Notes: generated by a model not told the origin, from the letters alone. A stretch of DNA of 64,000 bases from Escherichia marmotae (GCF_002900365.1 NZ_CP025979.1:62001-126000); one strand, 5' to 3'. Positions 17,397 through 28,125 are shown, numbered from the stretch's first letter. Numbers and translations are program-made.

Positions 17397-18335
17397 ATGA
17401 TAAGTGCAAATCGTCCGATAATTAACCTCGACCTCGATCTGCTGAGAACATTTGTTGCTGTTGCCGATCTGAACACTTTTGCTGCCGCAGCTTCCGCTGT
17501 GTGTCGTACTCAGTCCGCTGTTAGTCAGCAAATGCAACGTCTGGAACAACTCGTTGGGAAAGAACTGTTCGCTCGGCATGGTCGCAACAAACTGTTGACT
17601 GAACATGGTATTCAGCTTCTTGGCTACGCCAGGAAAATCCTGCGTTTCAATGATGAGGCTTGCTCATCATTGATGTTCAGTAATCTTCAGGGCGTGTTAA
17701 CTATCGGTGCTTCAGATGAATCTGCTGATACGATCTTACCTTTCCTGCTCAATCGCGTAAGCTCGGTTTATCCGAAACTTGCGCTGGATGTCCGCGTTAA
17801 GCGCAATGCCTATATGGCAGAAATGCTGAAGTCCCAGGAAGTGGATTTAATGGTTACCACTCATCGTCCTGATACCTTTAAGGCGTTGAATCTGCGTACT
17901 TCTCCAACACACTGGTATTGCGCTGCGGAATATGTATTGCAAAAAGGTGAACCGATCCCTCTTGTGCTGCTGGATGATCCTAGTCCGTTCCGTGACATGG
18001 TTCTGGCAACGCTCAATAAAGCGGATATTCCCTGGCGTCTGGCTTATGTCGCCTCTACGCTACCGGCGGTTCGTGCTGCAGTAAAAGCGGGCCTTGGTGT
18101 GACGGCAAGACCGGTTGAGATGATGAGTCCTGACCTGCGCGTTTTGAGTGCGGTAGATGGTTTACCACCACTACCAGATACCGAATATTTGCTGTGCTAT
18201 GATCCGTCCTGCGACAATGAGTTGGCGCAGGTGATATACCAGGCCATGGAGAGTTATCACAACCCGTGGCAATACAACCCGTTGACTGCTCAGGAAGGGG
18301 ACGATTCCCTGTTGATTGAAGGGGATTACGAATAA
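17397..18335 (+). CDS. lrhA: LysR-type regulator LrhA
   Basis: 312 residues. The N-terminal helix-turn-helix (about residues 15–65: LDLDLLRTFVAVADLNTF, then AVCRTQSAVSQQMQRLE) is typical of LysR proteins and is followed by a substrate-binding-like effector domain. LrhA represses the flagellar master operon flhDC and type 1 fimbriae and lowers RpoS translation, so it controls the motile-to-sessile choice. Its ligand is unknown. It has a long leader and a terminator 30 bases after the stop, so it is a single-gene unit upstream of nuo. Confidence 0.97.
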   Translation: MISANRPIINLDLDLLRTFVAVADLNTFAAAASAVCRTQSAVSQQMQRLEQLVGKELFARHGRNKLLTEHGIQLLGYARKILRFNDEACSSLMFSNLQGVLTIGASDESADTILPFLLNRVSSVYPKLALDVRVKRNAYMAEMLKSQEVDLMVTTHRPDTFKALNLRTSPTHWYCAAEYVLQKGEPIPLVLLDDPSPFRDMVLATLNKADIPWRLAYVASTLPAVRAAVKAGLGVTARPVEMMSPDLRVLSAVDGLPPLPDTEYLLCYDPSCDNELAQVIYQAMESYHNPWQYNPLTAQEGDDSLLIEGDYE

Positions 18336-18365
18336 TCTCTAGGCAATAACAATTCAGTAAAAAAC

Positions 18366-18403
18366 GCCATTGGTGATTAATAAAACGCCAGTGGCTTTTT
18401 TTT
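18366..18403 (+). terminator. Terminator after lrhA
   Basis: GCCATTGG (18366–18373 region) can pair with CCAGTGGC ending at 18395 with one G·U pair, followed by eight T. Confidence 0.8.
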
Positions 18404-18949
18404 ACAATAAAACCTTACGAATGTTCCCGACAACGAACAAAAATGTTCATTTTTCAATCACCAGCCATTCCCCACGCTAACGAACAAAAAATCGCCTGAA
18501 AAAAATCTCCTGCTACAATAATGTTAAAAAATGAGTAAAATTATTGCTGTGTTTTTGTTATGGATTAACAAAAGCGTGTCACAGATCAAGAAAATACTCT
18601 CTTTTGGGGGGAGGAATCGTCACCAATTCCTGTCAAAATAGACCCGTATTTTTTCCATTGCTTCACAACGGACACGATTCAACAACATCTAATTTTCCTG
18701 GAGTTGTCAACAATCTGGGGGTAAAGGCATTAAATGCAAAAATTGTTGATATCATGTAAATTAATGTGAAGAAGCCTTTGTTAAAGTTGACAAAAGGTTA
18801 TAGAAAGGAGTAAAAGACCACATCAATTAGCTGTATAAAATAGTTTCTACAGCGATTGTAAGGTTTTTTTTATTCCTCCCCATGAATCGATGTGGCGTCC
18901 ATCTGCCGTGAAGAGCAGTGAATCTGGCGCTACTTTTGATGAGTAAGCA
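18404..18949 (+). promoter_or_regulatory. nuo operon promoter and leader region
   Basis: 546 bp without a supported gene between the lrhA terminator and nuoA. It is AT-rich with an oligo-G patch (18605–18613) and must hold the nuo promoters, which are known in E. coli to respond to oxygen, nitrate and carbon source through ArcA, NarL, FNR and Fis. I do not mark single sites. A TTG-started frame of 71 codons at 18544 has no ribosome site or family resemblance. Confidence 0.6.
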
Positions 18950-19393
18950 ATGAGTATGTCAACATCCACTGAAGTCATCGCTCATCACTGGGCATTCGCT
19001 ATCTTTCTTATCGTTGCCATTGGCCTGTGTTGCCTGATGTTGATTGGCGGTTGGTTTTTAGGCGGTCGCGCGCGCGCGAGGTCAAAAAACGTGCCGTTTG
19101 AATCAGGTATCGACTCGGTCGGCTCCGCCCGCTTACGCCTGTCTGCCAAGTTTTATCTGGTGGCCATGTTCTTCGTTATCTTCGACGTTGAAGCGCTGTA
19201 TCTGTTCGCATGGTCAACTTCCATTCGCGAAAGCGGCTGGATTGGCTTTGTAGAAGCGGCAATTTTTATTTTTGTGTTACTGGCAGGTCTGGTTTATCTG
19301 GTGCGTATTGGCGCGCTGGACTGGACGCCCGCGCGTTCACGCCGCGAGCGTGTGAACCCGGAAACGAACAGTATCGCTAATCGTCAACGCTAA
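18950..19393 (+). CDS. nuoA: NADH:quinone oxidoreductase subunit A
   Basis: 147 residues with three membrane helices (about 15–38, 68–88 and 97–118). The loop KNVPFESGIDSVGSARLRLSAKF between helices 1 and 2 is the conserved ND3-type loop near the quinone cavity of complex I. First gene of the 13-gene nuo operon, coding for the proton-pumping NADH dehydrogenase of the inner membrane. Confidence 0.97.
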   Translation: MSMSTSTEVIAHHWAFAIFLIVAIGLCCLMLIGGWFLGGRARARSKNVPFESGIDSVGSARLRLSAKFYLVAMFFVIFDVEALYLFAWSTSIRESGWIGFVEAAIFIFVLLAGLVYLVRIGALDWTPARSRRERVNPETNSIANRQR

Positions 19394-19408
19394 CCGCGAG
19401 GCATTAAG

Positions 19409-20071
19409 ATGGATTATACGCTCACCCGCATAGATCCCAACGGTGAGAACGACCGTTACCCCCTGCAAAAGCAGGAGATCGTAACCGACCCTCTGGAGCA
19501 AGAAGTTAATAAAAACGTGTTTATGGGCAAGCTCAATGACATGGTTAACTGGGGTCGTAAAAACTCAATTTGGCCGTATAACTTCGGTCTTTCCTGCTGT
19601 TACGTTGAGATGGTGACCTCGTTTACCGCGGTTCATGACGTGGCGCGTTTTGGCGCAGAAGTATTGCGTGCTTCGCCGCGTCAGGCTGACCTGATGGTGG
19701 TGGCTGGAACCTGTTTTACCAAAATGGCGCCAGTTATTCAGCGTCTCTATGACCAGATGCTGGAGCCGAAGTGGGTTATCTCCATGGGCGCATGTGCGAA
19801 CTCCGGCGGTATGTACGATATTTATTCCGTTGTGCAGGGTGTTGATAAATTCATTCCGGTTGATGTGTATATCCCGGGTTGCCCGCCGCGTCCTGAAGCG
19901 TACATGCAGGCACTGATGCTATTGCAGGAATCTATCGGCAAAGAACGTCGCCCGCTCTCCTGGGTGGTTGGCGATCAGGGCGTATATCGCGCCAATATGC
20001 AATCAGAGCGCGAACGCAAGCGCGGTGAACGCATTGCCGTTACCAACCTGCGCACACCTGACGAGATTTAA
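19409..20071 (+). CDS. nuoB: NADH:quinone oxidoreductase subunit B
   Basis: 220 residues. Carries the ligands of the terminal 4Fe-4S cluster N2: the adjacent Cys63-Cys64 in LSCCYVEM, the Cys of GACANSGG (about 129) and the Cys of PGCPPRPEA (about 158). N2 hands electrons to quinone in the connecting part of complex I. Starts 15 bp after nuoA with GAGG upstream. Confidence 0.98.
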
Positions 20072-20164
20072 TTTGCGCCTGTCGGCAAAGGCATTTTTCT
20101 TCGCTTATTCCTAAATCTATTTCGCGAAGTTAACTACGCCGACAGTCACCACGGACAATATGCA

Positions 20165-21967
20165 ATGGTGAACAATATGACCGACTTAACCGCGCAAGAA
20201 CCCGCCTGGCAGACCCGTGATCATCTTGATGATCCGGTGATTGGCGAACTGCGCAACCGTTTTGGGCCGGATGCCTTTACTGTTCAGGCGACTCGCACCG
20301 GGGTTCCCGTTGTGTGGATCAAGCGTGAACAATTACTGGAAATTGGCGATTTCTTAAAGAAACTGCCGAAACCTTACGTCATGCTGTTTGACTTACACGG
20401 CATGGACGAGCGTTTGCGCACACACCGCGAAGGGTTACCTGCCGCCGATTTTTCCGTTTTCTACCATCTGATTTCGATCGAGCGCAACCGCGACATCATG
20501 CTAAAGGTGGCGCTGGCAGAAAACGATCTACATGTGCCGACTTTTACCAAACTGTTCCCGAACGCCAACTGGTATGAGCGCGAAACCTGGGATCTGTTTG
20601 GCATTACTTTCGACGGTCACCCGAACTTGCGTCGCATCATGATGCCGCAAACCTGGAAAGGTCACCCGCTGCGTAAAGATTACCCGGCGCGTGCTACCGA
20701 ATTCTCGCCGTTTGAGCTGACCAAAGCCAAACAGGATCTGGAGATGGAAGCCCTGACCTTCAAACCGGAAGAGTGGGGGATGAAGCGCGGCACCGAAAAC
20801 GAGGACTTCATGTTCCTCAACCTCGGTCCGAACCACCCGTCGGCGCACGGGGCTTTCCGTATCGTTCTGCAGCTCGATGGTGAAGAGATTGTCGACTGCG
20901 TACCAGACATCGGCTATCACCACCGTGGCGCGGAGAAAATGGGCGAACGCCAGTCCTGGCATAGCTACATACCGTACACCGACCGTATCGAATACCTCGG
21001 CGGTTGCGTTAACGAAATGCCATACGTGCTGGCGGTAGAAAAACTGGCCGGGATCACCGTGCCGGATCGCGTTAACGTAATCCGCGTAATGCTTTCCGAA
21101 TTGTTCCGCATCAATAGCCACCTGCTGTATATCTCCACCTTTATTCAGGACGTCGGTGCAATGACGCCAGTGTTCTTTGCCTTTACCGATCGTCAGAAAA
21201 TCTACGATCTGGTGGAAGCAATCACTGGTTTCCGTATGCATCCGGCGTGGTTCCGTATTGGCGGTGTGGCGCATGACCTGCCGCGAGGCTGGGATCGCTT
21301 GCTGCGTGAGTTCCTTGACTGGATGCCGAAACGTCTGGCTTCTTACGAGAAAGCCGCGCTGCGTAACACCATCCTGATTGGCCGTTCCAAAGGCGTTGCC
21401 GCCTACGGCGCGAAAGAGGCGCTGGAGTGGGGCACCACAGGTGCTGGCTTGCGTGCCACCGGGATCGACTTCGACGTGCGTAAGGCGCGTCCTTATTCTG
21501 GCTATGAAAACTTCGACTTTGAAATCCCGGTCGGTGGTGGCGTTTCTGACTGCTACACCCGCGTAATGCTGAAAGTGGAAGAGCTGCGCCAGAGTTTGCG
21601 CATTCTTGAGCAGTGCCTCAACAACATGCCGGAAGGCCCGTTCAAAGCGGATCACCCGCTGACTACGCCGCCGCCGAAAGAGCGCACGCTGCAACATATC
21701 GAAACCCTGATCACCCACTTCCTGCAAGTGTCGTGGGGGCCGGTGATGCCTGCCAATGAGTCCTTCCAGATGATTGAGGCGACCAAAGGGATCAACAGTT
21801 ACTACCTGACCAGTGACGGTAGCACCATGAGTTATCGCACCCGTATCCGCACCCCGAGTTATGCGCATTTGCAGCAAATTCCGGCGGCGATCCGCGGCAG
21901 CCTGGTGTCTGACCTGATTGTTTATCTGGGCAGTATCGATTTTGTTATGTCAGATGTGGACCGCTAA
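20165..21967 (+). CDS. nuoC: NADH:quinone oxidoreductase fused subunit C/D
   Basis: 600 residues joining the 30-kDa-type NuoC domain (about 1–190, with YERETWDLFGITFDGHPNLRRI) and the 49-kDa-type NuoD domain (about 210–600, with LNLGPNHPSAHG, VPDIGYHHRGAEKM and the C-terminal GSIDFVMSDVDR). The NuoD half forms the quinone site with NuoB. The fusion is normal for enterobacteria; other bacteria have two genes. A second in-frame ATG at 20177 has a better ribosome site (GGTG), so the protein may begin four residues later. The 93-bp gap from nuoB is the longest in the first half of the operon. Confidence 0.97.
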   Translation: MVNNMTDLTAQEPAWQTRDHLDDPVIGELRNRFGPDAFTVQATRTGVPVVWIKREQLLEIGDFLKKLPKPYVMLFDLHGMDERLRTHREGLPAADFSVFYHLISIERNRDIMLKVALAENDLHVPTFTKLFPNANWYERETWDLFGITFDGHPNLRRIMMPQTWKGHPLRKDYPARATEFSPFELTKAKQDLEMEALTFKPEEWGMKRGTENEDFMFLNLGPNHPSAHGAFRIVLQLDGEEIVDCVPDIGYHHRGAEKMGERQSWHSYIPYTDRIEYLGGCVNEMPYVLAVEKLAGITVPDRVNVIRVMLSELFRINSHLLYISTFIQDVGAMTPVFFAFTDRQKIYDLVEAITGFRMHPAWFRIGGVAHDLPRGWDRLLREFLDWMPKRLASYEKAALRNTILIGRSKGVAAYGAKEALEWGTTGAGLRATGIDFDVRKARPYSGYENFDFEIPVGGGVSDCYTRVMLKVEELRQSLRILEQCLNNMPEGPFKADHPLTTPPPKERTLQHIETLITHFLQVSWGPVMPANESFQMIEATKGINSYYLTSDGSTMSYRTRIRTPSYAHLQQIPAAIRGSLVSDLIVYLGSIDFVMSDVDR

Positions 21968-21969
21968 TT

Positions 21970-22470
21970 ATGCACGAGAATCAACAACCACAAACCGAGG
22001 CTTTTGAGCTGAGTGCGGCAGAGCGTGAAGCGATTGAGCACGAGATGCACCACTACGAAGACCCGCGTGCGGCGTCCATTGAAGCGCTGAAAATCGTTCA
22101 GAAGCAGCGTGGCTGGGTGCCGGACGGCGCGATCCACGCGATCGCTGACGTTCTGGGTATTCCGGCAAGCGATGTTGAAGGTGTGGCAACGTTCTACAGC
22201 CAGATCTTCCGCCAGCCGGTGGGTCGCCATGTGATCCGCTATTGTGACAGCGTGGTTTGTCACATCAACGGTTACCAGGGAATTCAGGCGGCGCTGGAGA
22301 AAAAACTGAATATCAAACTAGGGCAAACGACGTTTGACGGTCGCTTTACGCTGCTGCCAACCTGCTGCCTGGGGAACTGCGACAAAGGGCCAAACATGAT
22401 GATCGATGAGGACACTCACGCGCATCTGACCCCGGAAGCGATCCCTGAACTGCTGGAGCGGTATAAATGA
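21970..22470 (+). CDS. nuoE: NADH:quinone oxidoreductase subunit E
   Basis: 166 residues, thioredoxin-like fold carrying the 2Fe-2S cluster N1a. Its four cysteines are visible in YCDSVVCHI (about 92 and 97) and TCCLGNCDKGP (about 133 and 137). It partners NuoF in the NADH dehydrogenase arm. It starts two bases after nuoC and its stop overlaps the nuoF start (ATGA). Confidence 0.98.
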   Translation: MHENQQPQTEAFELSAAEREAIEHEMHHYEDPRAASIEALKIVQKQRGWVPDGAIHAIADVLGIPASDVEGVATFYSQIFRQPVGRHVIRYCDSVVCHINGYQGIQAALEKKLNIKLGQTTFDGRFTLLPTCCLGNCDKGPNMMIDEDTHAHLTPEAIPELLERYK

Positions 22471-23804
22471 AAAACATTATCCGTACTCCCGAAACGCATC
22501 CGCTGACCTGGCGTCTGCGCGATGACAAACAGCCGGTGTGGCTGGACGAATACCGCAGCAAAAACGGTTACGAAGGGGCGCGTAAGGCGCTGACCGGGCT
22601 TTCTCCGGACGAAATCGTCAATCAGGTCAAAGATTCCGGTCTGAAAGGGCGCGGCGGTGCGGGCTTCTCTACTGGCCTGAAGTGGAGCCTGATGCCGAAA
22701 GACGAATCCATGAACATCCGTTACCTGCTGTGTAACGCCGATGAAATGGAACCGGGCACCTATAAAGACCGTTTGTTGATGGAGCAACTGCCGCACCTGC
22801 TGGTGGAAGGTATGTTGATCTCTGCCTTTGCGCTGAAAGCGTATCGCGGCTACATCTTCCTGCGTGGCGAATATATCGAAGCGGCAGTGAATCTGCGTCG
22901 TGCCATTGCCGAAGCGACCGAAGCGGGGCTGCTCGGTAAAAACATTATGGGAACAGGTTTTGATTTCGAACTGTTCGTCCATACCGGGGCAGGACGCTAC
23001 ATCTGCGGTGAAGAAACTGCGTTAATCAACTCTCTGGAAGGGCGTCGCGCTAACCCGCGCTCGAAGCCGCCATTCCCGGCAACCTCAGGCGCATGGGGCA
23101 AACCGACCTGTGTTAACAACGTCGAAACCCTGTGTAACGTTCCGGCGATCCTCGCTAACGGCGTGGAGTGGTATCAGAACATCTCGAAAAGCAAAGATGC
23201 TGGCACCAAGCTGATGGGCTTCTCTGGTCGGGTGAAAAATCCGGGTCTGTGGGAACTGCCGTTCGGTACTACCGCGCGTGAAATCCTTGAAGATTACGCT
23301 GGTGGTATGCGTGACGGGCTGAAATTCAAAGCCTGGCAGCCAGGCGGCGCGGGCACTGACTTCCTGACAGAAGCGCACCTTGACCTGCCGATGGAGTTCG
23401 AAAGTATCGGTAAAGCGGGTAGCCGTCTGGGTACGGCGCTGGCGATGGCCGTTGACCACGAGATCAACATGGTGTCGCTGGTACGTAATCTGGAAGAGTT
23501 TTTCGCCCGTGAATCCTGTGGCTGGTGTACGCCGTGCCGCGATGGTCTGCCGTGGAGTGTGAAAATTCTGCGTGCACTGGAGCGTGGCGAAGGTCAGCCT
23601 GGCGATATCGAAACACTTGAGCAACTGTGTCGATTCTTAGGCCCGGGTAAAACCTTCTGTGCCCACGCACCAGGTGCAGTGGAGCCGTTACAGAGCGCCA
23701 TCAAATATTTCCGTGAAGAATTTGAAGCGGGAATCAAACAGCCGTTCAGCAATACCCATTTGATTAATGGGATTCAGCCGAACCTGCTGAAAGAGCGCTG
23801 GTAA
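22467..23804 (+). CDS. nuoF: NADH:quinone oxidoreductase subunit F
   Basis: 445 residues. Holds FMN, NADH and the 4Fe-4S cluster N3. The glycine-rich loop GLKGRGGAGFSTGLKW (about residues 60–75) binds FMN/NADH, and SCGWCTPCRDG plus the later Cys in GKTFCAHAPG bind N3. NADH is oxidised here. Overlaps nuoE by four bases. Confidence 0.98.
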   Translation: MKNIIRTPETHPLTWRLRDDKQPVWLDEYRSKNGYEGARKALTGLSPDEIVNQVKDSGLKGRGGAGFSTGLKWSLMPKDESMNIRYLLCNADEMEPGTYKDRLLMEQLPHLLVEGMLISAFALKAYRGYIFLRGEYIEAAVNLRRAIAEATEAGLLGKNIMGTGFDFELFVHTGAGRYICGEETALINSLEGRRANPRSKPPFPATSGAWGKPTCVNNVETLCNVPAILANGVEWYQNISKSKDAGTKLMGFSGRVKNPGLWELPFGTTAREILEDYAGGMRDGLKFKAWQPGGAGTDFLTEAHLDLPMEFESIGKAGSRLGTALAMAVDHEINMVSLVRNLEEFFARESCGWCTPCRDGLPWSVKILRALERGEGQPGDIETLEQLCRFLGPGKTFCAHAPGAVEPLQSAIKYFREEFEAGIKQPFSNTHLINGIQPNLLKERW

Positions 23805-23856
23805 CCGAATTTCGATTAACGCTCAGTCTATGACTGAGAAAACTGGAAGCATGCTA

Positions 23857-26583
23857 ATGGCTACAATTCATGTAGACGGCAAAGAATACGAGGTCAACGG
23901 AGCGGACAACCTGCTGGAAGCTTGTCTGTCTCTGGGCCTTGATATTCCTTACTTTTGCTGGCATCCGGCGCTGGGAAGCGTCGGTGCTTGCCGCCAGTGT
24001 GCGGTGAAGCAATACCAAAACGCGGAAGACACGCGTGGTCGCCTGGTGATGTCCTGTATGACACCGGCTTCCGATGGCACCTTTATTTCCATTGACGACG
24101 AAGAAGCGAAACAGTTCCGTGAAAGTGTGGTCGAGTGGTTAATGACCAACCATCCGCACGACTGTCCGGTCTGTGAAGAAGGTGGTAACTGCCATCTTCA
24201 GGATATGACCGTGATGACCGGGCATACCTTCCGTCGCTACCGTTTCACCAAACGTACCCACCGCAATCAGGATCTGGGGCCGTTCATCTCTCATGAAATG
24301 AACCGCTGCATCGCCTGCTACCGCTGCGTGCGTTACTACAAAGATTACGCTGACGGTACGGATCTGGGCGTTTATGGCGCGCACGACAACGTTTACTTCG
24401 GTCGCCCGGAAGACGGCACCCTGGAAAGCGAGTTCTCCGGTAACCTGGTGGAAATTTGCCCGACCGGCGTATTCACCGATAAAACGCACTCCGAGCGTTA
24501 TAACCGTAAATGGGATATGCAGTTTGCGCCGAGTATCTGCCAGCAATGTTCCATCGGTTGTAACACCAGCCCGGGTGAACGTTATGGTGAACTGCGTCGT
24601 ATCGAAAACCGTTACAACGGTACGGTAAACCATTACTTCCTCTGCGACCGTGGTCGTTTCGGCTACGGCTACGTCAACCTGAAGGATCGTCCACGTCAGC
24701 CGGTACAGCGTCGTGGCGATGATTTCATCACCCTCAACGCCGAGCAGGCGATGCAAGGTGCGGCAGATATTCTGCGTCAGTCGAAGAAAGTCATCGGCAT
24801 CGGTTCTCCGCGTGCCAGCGTGGAAAGCAACTTTGCGCTGCGTGAACTGGTTGGCGAAGAAAACTTCTACACCGGTATCGCTCACGGTGAGCAGGAACGT
24901 CTGCAACTGGCGCTGAAAGTGCTGCGTGAAGGCGGCATTTATACTCCGGCACTGCGTGAAATCGAATCTTACGATGCAGTACTGGTGCTGGGCGAAGATG
25001 TTACACAGACCGGGGCACGCGTCGCGCTGGCGGTTCGTCAGGCAGTAAAAGGCAAAGCGCGCGAAATGGCGGCAGCACAGAAAGTGGCTGACTGGCAGAT
25101 TGCGGCAATCCTCAACATTGGCCAACGTGCCAAGCACCCGCTGTTTGTTACTAACGTTGATGACACCCGCCTGGATGACATCGCGGCGTGGACTTACCGC
25201 GCACCGGTTGAAGATCAGGCGCGTTTAGGTTTTGCCATCGCCCACGCGCTGGACAACTCTGCACCAGCGGTTGACGGTATCGAGCCGGAGCTGCAAAGCA
25301 AAATCGACGTCATCGTGCAGGCACTGGCTGGTGCGAAGAAACCGTTGATTATCTCCGGCACTAACGCCGGTAGCACAGAAGTGATTCAGGCTGCAGCTAA
25401 CGTAGCGAAAGCCCTGAAAGGTCGCGGCGCTGACGTAGGTATCACTATGATTGCCCGTTCCGTAAACAGTATGGGGCTGGGCATTATGGGCGGCGGTTCG
25501 CTTGAAGAAGCCCTGACCGAACTGGAAACCGGACGCGCCGATGCAGTGGTGGTGCTGGAAAACGATCTACATCGTCACGCTTCCGCGACCCGCGTGAACG
25601 CCGCGCTGGCAAAAGCGCCGCTGGTGATGGTGGTTGACCATCAGCGCACGGCGATTATGGAAAACGCCCATCTGGTGCTTTCCGCTGCCAGCTTTGCTGA
25701 AAGCGACGGTACGGTGATCAACAACGAAGGTCGTGCTCAACGTTTCTTCCAGGTTTACGATCCGTCTTACTACGACAGCAAAACGGTGATGCTGGAAAGC
25801 TGGCGCTGGTTGCACTCGCTGCACAGTACGCTGCTGAGTCGAGAAGTGGACTGGACGCAGCTCGACCATGTGATTGACGCCGTCGTGGCGAAGATCCCGG
25901 AACTTGCTGGCATCAAAGATGCCGCGCCGGATGCGACATTCCGCATTCGTGGTCAGAAACTGGCTCGTGAGCCGCACCGTTACAGTGGTCGTACCGCCAT
26001 GCGCGCCAATATCAGCGTTCATGAACCGCGTCAGCCGCAGGATATCGACACCATGTTCACCTTCTCGATGGAAGGTAACAACCAGCCGACCGCGCACCGT
26101 TCGCAAGTGCCGTTTGCCTGGGCACCGGGCTGGAACTCCCCGCAGGCGTGGAACAAATTCCAGGACGAAGTGGGTGGCAAATTGCGCTTTGGCGATCCGG
26201 GCGTGCGTTTGTTTGAAGCCAGCGAAAACGGTCTGGATTACTTCACCAGCGTACCGGCACGCTTCCAGCCGCAGGAAGGGAAATGGCGTATCGCGCCGTA
26301 CTACCATCTGTTTGGCAGCGATGAACTGTCACAGCGTGCTCCGGTATTCCAGAGCCGTATGCCGCAGCCGTATATCAAACTCAACCCGGCAGATGCCGCG
26401 AAGTTGGGCGTGAATGCGGGTACTCGCGTCTCCTTTAGTTACGATGGCAACACGGTCACGCTACCGGTTGAAATCGCAGAAGGGCTGACGGCAGGGCAGG
26501 TGGGCTTGCCGATGGGCATGTCCGGCATTGCCCCGGTGCTGGCTGGCGCGCATCTTGAGGATCTCAAGGAGGCACAACAATGA
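23857..26583 (+). CDS. nuoG: NADH:quinone oxidoreductase subunit G
   Basis: 908 residues from ATG 23857 (MATIHVDGKEYEV), the recalled K-12 start; the frame also opens nine codons earlier at 23830. The N-terminal ferredoxin part binds 2Fe-2S N1b (CWHPALGSVGACRQC), then 4Fe-4S N5 with a His ligand (HPHDCPVCEEGGNC) and N4 (CIACYRCVRYYK … CPTG). A further set CQQCSIGCN … C binds N7, found only in some bacteria. The large C-terminal part is a molybdopterin-oxidoreductase-like domain without a catalytic role. It is the largest complex I subunit. The stop overlaps nuoH. Confidence 0.98.
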   Translation: MATIHVDGKEYEVNGADNLLEACLSLGLDIPYFCWHPALGSVGACRQCAVKQYQNAEDTRGRLVMSCMTPASDGTFISIDDEEAKQFRESVVEWLMTNHPHDCPVCEEGGNCHLQDMTVMTGHTFRRYRFTKRTHRNQDLGPFISHEMNRCIACYRCVRYYKDYADGTDLGVYGAHDNVYFGRPEDGTLESEFSGNLVEICPTGVFTDKTHSERYNRKWDMQFAPSICQQCSIGCNTSPGERYGELRRIENRYNGTVNHYFLCDRGRFGYGYVNLKDRPRQPVQRRGDDFITLNAEQAMQGAADILRQSKKVIGIGSPRASVESNFALRELVGEENFYTGIAHGEQERLQLALKVLREGGIYTPALREIESYDAVLVLGEDVTQTGARVALAVRQAVKGKAREMAAAQKVADWQIAAILNIGQRAKHPLFVTNVDDTRLDDIAAWTYRAPVEDQARLGFAIAHALDNSAPAVDGIEPELQSKIDVIVQALAGAKKPLIISGTNAGSTEVIQAAANVAKALKGRGADVGITMIARSVNSMGLGIMGGGSLEEALTELETGRADAVVVLENDLHRHASATRVNAALAKAPLVMVVDHQRTAIMENAHLVLSAASFAESDGTVINNEGRAQRFFQVYDPSYYDSKTVMLESWRWLHSLHSTLLSREVDWTQLDHVIDAVVAKIPELAGIKDAAPDATFRIRGQKLAREPHRYSGRTAMRANISVHEPRQPQDIDTMFTFSMEGNNQPTAHRSQVPFAWAPGWNSPQAWNKFQDEVGGKLRFGDPGVRLFEASENGLDYFTSVPARFQPQEGKWRIAPYYHLFGSDELSQRAPVFQSRMPQPYIKLNPADAAKLGVNAGTRVSFSYDGNTVTLPVEIAEGLTAGQVGLPMGMSGIAPVLAGAHLEDLKEAQQ

Positions 26584-27557
26584 CCTGGTTATCACCGGAA
26601 CTGATTGAGATCCTGCTGACCATCCTCAAAGCGGTGGTGATCTTGCTGGTGGTTGTCACCTGCGGGGCATTCATGAGCTTTGGTGAACGTCGTCTGCTGG
26701 GGCTGTTCCAGAACCGTTACGGACCTAACCGTGTTGGCTGGGGCGGTTCGCTTCAGTTGGTCGCGGACATGATCAAAATGTTCTTTAAAGAAGACTGGAT
26801 CCCGAAATTCTCGGATCGCGTCATCTTTACCCTTGCGCCGATGATCGCCTTTACCTCGTTGCTGCTGGCCTTTGCGATTGTGCCAGTCAGTCCGGGTTGG
26901 GTGGTTGCCGACCTGAACATCGGGATTTTGTTCTTCCTGATGATGGCAGGTCTGGCGGTTTACGCAGTGCTGTTTGCGGGCTGGTCAAGTAACAACAAAT
27001 ACTCGCTGCTGGGTGCGATGCGTGCTTCTGCGCAGACCCTAAGCTACGAAGTGTTCCTCGGGCTTTCCCTGATGGGCGTGGTGGCGCAGGCCGGTTCATT
27101 CAACATGACCGACATCGTTAACAGCCAGGCGCATGTATGGAACGTCATCCCGCAATTCTTTGGTTTTATTACCTTTGCCATCGCGGGCGTGGCGGTATGT
27201 CACCGTCACCCGTTTGACCAGCCGGAAGCCGAGCAGGAACTGGCGGATGGTTACCACATTGAATATTCCGGGATGAAATTCGGCCTGTTCTTCGTGGGTG
27301 AATACATCGGGATTGTGACCATCTCCGCACTGATGGTGACGTTGTTCTTCGGTGGCTGGCAAGGCCCGTTGTTACCGCCATTCATCTGGTTCGCGCTGAA
27401 AACTGCGTTCTTTATGATGATGTTCATTTTGATTCGTGCGTCGTTGCCGCGTCCGCGTTATGACCAGGTAATGTCCTTCGGCTGGAAAATCTGCCTGCCG
27501 CTGACGCTGATCAACTTGCTGGTAACGGCGGCTGTCATTCTCTGGCAGGCGCAATAA
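26580..27557 (+). CDS. nuoH: NADH:quinone oxidoreductase subunit H
   Basis: 325 residues with eight membrane helices. The conserved acidic loop around [22 protein letters not shown] is split here into its known key residues Glu/Asp that line the quinone tunnel; [20 protein letters not shown] near residues 35–52 is also diagnostic of the ND1 family. Connects the peripheral arm with the proton-pumping arm. Starts inside the nuoG stop (ATGA). Confidence 0.98.
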
Positions 27558-27571
27558 GGGGCACTAAGACC

Positions 27572-28114
27572 ATGACCTTAAAAGAATTGTTAGTAGGTTT
27601 CGGCACCCAGGTTCGTAGTATCTGGATGATCGGCCTGCACGCGTTCGCCAAGCGCGAAACGCGAATGTACCCGGAAGAGCCGGTCTATCTGCCGCCCCGT
27701 TATCGTGGTCGTATCGTTCTGACCCGCGATCCGGACGGCGAAGAGCGTTGCGTAGCCTGTAACCTCTGCGCAGTAGCCTGCCCGGTCGGCTGTATCTCGC
27801 TGCAAAAAGCAGAAACCAAAGACGGTCGCTGGTATCCGGAATTTTTCCGCATCAACTTCTCACGCTGCATTTTCTGTGGTCTGTGCGAAGAAGCCTGTCC
27901 GACCACGGCGATTCAGTTAACCCCGGATTTCGAGATGGGGGAATACAAACGCCAGGATCTGGTTTACGAGAAAGAGGATCTGCTGATCTCCGGTCCGGGC
28001 AAATACCCGGAATATAACTTCTACCGGATGGCAGGTATGGCAATCGACGGCAAAGATAAGGGCGAAGCAGAGAACGAAGCCAAGCCTATCGACGTCAAGA
28101 GCCTGTTACCGTAA
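27572..28114 (+). CDS. nuoI: NADH:quinone oxidoreductase subunit I
   Basis: 180 residues with two ferredoxin-type 4Fe-4S motifs, [15 protein letters not shown] and [15 protein letters not shown], binding clusters N6a and N6b that carry electrons from NuoG to NuoB. An amphipathic N-terminal helix anchors it on the membrane arm. Fourteen bases follow nuoH. Confidence 0.98.
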
Positions 28115-28125
28115 GGAGAGGGGCA

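Noticed and set aside
18544..18759. A 71-codon frame between lrhA and nuoA
   Set aside because: Starts with TTG, no ribosome site, no hydrophobic or domain pattern; lies in the nuo promoter region.
20528..21877. A 449-codon minus-strand frame opposite nuoC
   Set aside because: Shadow of the strongly codon-biased nuoC gene; no start signal or protein motif.
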